55,886 bases of DNA, from the NCBI GenBank assembly GCA_012735215.1, contig JAAYHX010000019.1:1-55886 (forward strand). Reading direction: 5' to 3'. Position numbers and translations under genes: made by a program. This document shows positions 53,880 to 55,886 of the stretch, one piece after another. This stretch comes from Tissierellia bacterium. Its GTDB lineage: Bacteria; Bacillota; Clostridia; Tissierellales; Tepidimicrobiaceae. The first letter of the stretch is position 1, and each line of letters begins with the position of its first letter. Below the pieces are notes generated by a model. The model ran no database searches and was not told the origin of the DNA. It saw only the letters and a list, made by a program, of their open reading frames with translations.

Positions 53880-54167
53880 ATTCCCCCCGTCTAATTTTTT
53901 CTCTAAGGCTTCTACCCTTTTTATGAGATTGTCTATATCTGATTTAGTTGCAAGATTTAAGCTATCTACATATTCTTTAAACTTTGATTCTGCACTAGGC
54001 TGATGGTTATTCATAACCCTTTTAAGCTCTTCATTTAATTGCTTCCCCTGGTCTACTGTAAGCTGACCTTTTTGAACTAGCTCCTTTACCAGACTATTGG
54101 CTTTTTCATAGGTAAGGGATAGGGTGCCTATGCCTGCCAAAAGGATCTTTTTAAAAAGATCTTCCAT
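53877..54167 (-). CDS. phasin-like family protein
   Basis: A 96-residue helical protein with a hydrophobic start (LFKKILLAGIGTLSLTYEKANSLVKELVQKGQLT) and a C-terminal coiled coil (IDNLIKRVEALEKKL). It belongs to the phasin-like group often next to AarF/UbiB genes in Clostridia. It may contact lipid bodies or the membrane partner kinase; function unproven. GGAGG precedes ATG 54167. Confidence 0.72.
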   Translation of the reverse strand: MEDLFKKILLAGIGTLSLTYEKANSLVKELVQKGQLTVDQGKQLNEELKRVMNNHQPSAESKFKEYVDSLNLATKSDIDNLIKRVEALEKKLDGGN

Positions 54168-54181
54168 TACAATACCTCCTT

Positions 54182-54634
54182 TTAAGTTAAGATATCCAGC
54201 AAGAGTCCCTTTATATCATCTAGTCTCCTAAGTATCTTTAATCTGTTGTTTTCTACATTTAAAAAGTCCTTTGTTAATTCATCCAATTCATTATCTACCC
54301 TTTTTACTAAAGAATATACCCTATGGCGTCCTCTTCTATCCAAGGAATTTTCTTTGTAGAATACATGGGAATTATTTACAGTTACATTTAGGAATTCCTT
54401 TACTAGCCTTTTATATTCTACTAGGTCATCAATGAATAGACTGTCCTTTAATTTAGCAGATTGAGCTTCTATTTTATCGTATAGTATTTTCAATACTTCC
54501 CTTATCTGTTCCTGCCTAATGTTATCCAGCTTGTTTTTAAAGGACTCATGTATGGCTTTTTTACTTACCTTTACCTTATCTATATTGTTAACACTTTGCG
54601 TATTGTTGATGCCAAGCTTATCTACTTTTACCAT
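54182..54634 (-). CDS. YaaR-family (DUF327) protein
   Basis: A 150-residue helical protein with the DUF327/YaaR pattern: SFKNKLDNIRQEQIREVLKILYDKIEAQSAKL, FLNVTVNNSHVFYKENSLDRRGRHRVYSLVKRVDNELDEL. The family is of unknown function. It lies divergent to a large protein gene, both behind sigma-D-like -10 elements, which suggests flagellar or motility control. AAGGGGTGA precedes the ATG. Confidence 0.85.
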   Translation of the reverse strand: MVKVDKLGINNTQSVNNIDKVKVSKKAIHESFKNKLDNIRQEQIREVLKILYDKIEAQSAKLKDSLFIDDLVEYKRLVKEFLNVTVNNSHVFYKENSLDRRGRHRVYSLVKRVDNELDELTKDFLNVENNRLKILRRLDDIKGLLLDILT

Positions 54635-54666
54635 TGTTTCACCCCTTCTTCTCCTTCTATTATATA

Positions 54667-54727
54667 TTATCGGATGGATAAATGAAAAACTATATTTTAC
54701 TTAATAAAATAATCCTTCAGTCGATAT
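54667..54727. promoter_or_regulatory. divergent sigma-D (FliA)-like promoter elements
   Basis: Plus strand: TTAA (54701-54704), 15 bases, GTCGATAT (54720-54727), 7 of 8 matches to the sigma-D -10 GCCGATAT. Minus strand: TCCGATAA (54674-54667), 7 of 8 to GCCGATAA, with only a weak -35 (TATA at spacing 16). The pair faces away toward yaaR and the 54757 gene. Confidence 0.5.
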
Positions 54728-54756
54728 ATTATATGAGAATAAATGGAGATGATAGT

Positions 54757-55886
54757 ATGGAGCTTATGAGTACTAATTTAAATGAAAATGTCATAGATTC
54801 ATATATACTAAGGCCTAACTTTTTCTATAATGTGGAAGGTACCTTAGTGGCAAAAGAGGGGAAAAAGGTTAAGATAGAAAAGAATGTAGAGCATATTAAG
54901 GTTACTTATTCCCTAAGGCTTTTAGATGAGATAGATGCTCAGGTAGGAGAAAAGGTAGCAATATCTAAGGATAACATATCTTCCATGAAAATAGATAAAC
55001 AGAAAGAAAAGATAAATATAAATGTAAGTGAGACCATTAGAAAGCTTGGATTGGAAGATACAGAAGAGGTTAGAAGTGCCATAGAGCATCTAATTGAATG
55101 TGGTATTCCCATAAATAGAGAAAATATAGAGTCCTTTTTAGCATCTAAAGCATATTTAAAGGAGATTGTGGAAGGGCTGGATTTTGATTCCTGTATAAAA
55201 TTGATTGAGAGAAATATAGATTTTGAAAAGGACTCCTTACAGAAAATAGCAGAAACCTTAAAGGAAATAAAGGATTTAAAAAAGACTTCCTTAAAAAACC
55301 TTTTTAGCCTTAATAGAAGTTTAAGCTATGAGGAAGCTGAAGCAATAGCTGAGGAAATTTATAACAGGAAGATGGGGAAAGATGTCTATGATGCTATTAT
55401 AGCTTTACACAAGGAAAGACTTCCTGTTAATAAGGAGAATATAGAAAAGCTACTGGAAGTTGTGAACAAGCTCTATGATTTAAAGGACTGTGGTGATGAG
55501 GTATTTGTAAAGACTCTAGTAGAAGAGGCTCCTGTGAATATAGAAACCCTATATAAGTTTAAATACTCATATAAATGGGGGAGAATAGATGAGAACATAA
55601 CCGGCTCCTTATATGAGCAGTTTACAGTTGTTAAAGAGCCCTCTATTGAAGATATATTGAATATGCTCAAGAACCTAAACATAGACAATAGCCAGGAGAA
55701 TATCCAACTAGCAAGAGAATTTTTGCTGGCTGGAGTTCATATGAATAGGGCTGATTTTGAAAAGATTAAGCTGATGAAGGAGGAATTAAGGGAGCTAATA
55801 GCTATAGCCAACAAGGAAAATATGGCAAGTCTTCTAAAGGAAGGGGTTGACCCCTTAACAGAAGATATATCAGACTTGGTAAGTAG
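54757..55886 (+). CDS. large repeat-bearing protein, truncated by the window end
   Basis: From ATG 54757 (GGAGATGATAGT before it) the frame stays open to the last base, giving 376 residues and continuing. The protein is soluble, charged and mostly helical after a beta-rich start (about 25-85). It holds a repeated unit: a helix, then a short hydrophobic-Pro-Ile/Val-Asn-x-Glu-Asn-Ile-x-x-Leu/Phe pattern: GIPINRENIESF (near 119), LPVNKENIEKL (near 225), APVNIETLYKF, and LNIDNSQENI. This looks like DUF6240-type proteins of Clostridia, which I recall near flagellar genes. Function unknown. The sigma-D-like promoter supports a motility link. Confidence 0.65.
   Translation, partial: MELMSTNLNENVIDSYILRPNFFYNVEGTLVAKEGKKVKIEKNVEHIKVTYSLRLLDEIDAQVGEKVAISKDNISSMKIDKQKEKININVSETIRKLGLEDTEEVRSAIEHLIECGIPINRENIESFLASKAYLKEIVEGLDFDSCIKLIERNIDFEKDSLQKIAETLKEIKDLKKTSLKNLFSLNRSLSYEEAEAIAEEIYNRKMGKDVYDAIIALHKERLPVNKENIEKLLEVVNKLYDLKDCGDEVFVKTLVEEAPVNIETLYKFKYSYKWGRIDENITGSLYEQFTVVKEPSIEDILNMLKNLNIDNSQENIQLAREFLLAGVHMNRADFEKIKLMKEELRELIAIANKENMASLLKEGVDPLTEDISDLVS

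Overview
The window is AT-rich chromosomal DNA of a spore-forming, anaerobic, amino-acid-fermenting Firmicute of the Clostridia/Tissierellia type. This is inferred from low GC, AGGAGG-type ribosome sites with frequent GTG/TTG starts, a serine T-box, a Spo0E-like gene, a V-type ATPase operon, YedF/DUF3343 selenium-linked genes, indolepyruvate:ferredoxin oxidoreductase and feoAB. I see no phage, insertion sequence or CRISPR array; it reads as an ordinary chromosome segment rich in readable control sites.

Layout. 1-5.1 kb: the end of a YkvI-like membrane protein gene, an alpha/beta hydrolase, a MocR-type regulator with a 22-bp palindrome at its promoter, then a DUF5711-CvpA-membrane protein operon. 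5.1-5.6 kb: a DUF2089-type regulator broken by a stop and a frameshift. 6-9.3 kb: yedF, DUF3343, an MscS channel, DUF951 and a strongly expressed-looking aminotransferase. 9.3-15.1 kb (minus): pstSCAB-phoU-phoP-phoR, headed by PhoP-box-like repeats; its PstS appears circularly permuted. 15.2-21.4 kb: the classic rpsF-ssb-rpsR and MazG-like-yybS-gdpP-rplI-dnaB cluster. 21.7-26.1 kb: overlapping GNAT, HD-GYP, DnaD, DnaI and NiaR genes. 26.2-27.8 kb: serine T-box and serS.

27.9-28.2 kb holds an unassigned, well-structured candidate RNA with its own promoter, followed by an M1-type metallopeptidase lipoprotein. 30-38.5 kb is a nine-gene V-type ATPase operon. Then come tRNA-Arg(CCU), tadA and tRNA-Ser(CGA) as one tight unit, a DUF1622 gene, a CtsR-controlled hsp20, and iorAB. 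43-47.2 kb (minus) has pncB and feoABC with a Fur box. 47.3-50.3 kb has copA-copZ-csoR behind a CsoR-like box. The end holds an XRE regulator, a Spo0E-like small gene, a CtsR-controlled dnaJ-like gene, an ABC1/UbiB kinase with a phasin-like partner, yaaR, and a large repeat-bearing protein gene cut by the window edge behind a sigma-D-like promoter.

The most unusual points are the circularly permuted PstS (14177-15052), the candidate RNA (27944-28190), two CtsR operators placed identically just after +1 (40019, 51250), and divergent sigma-D-like -10 elements (54667-54727).
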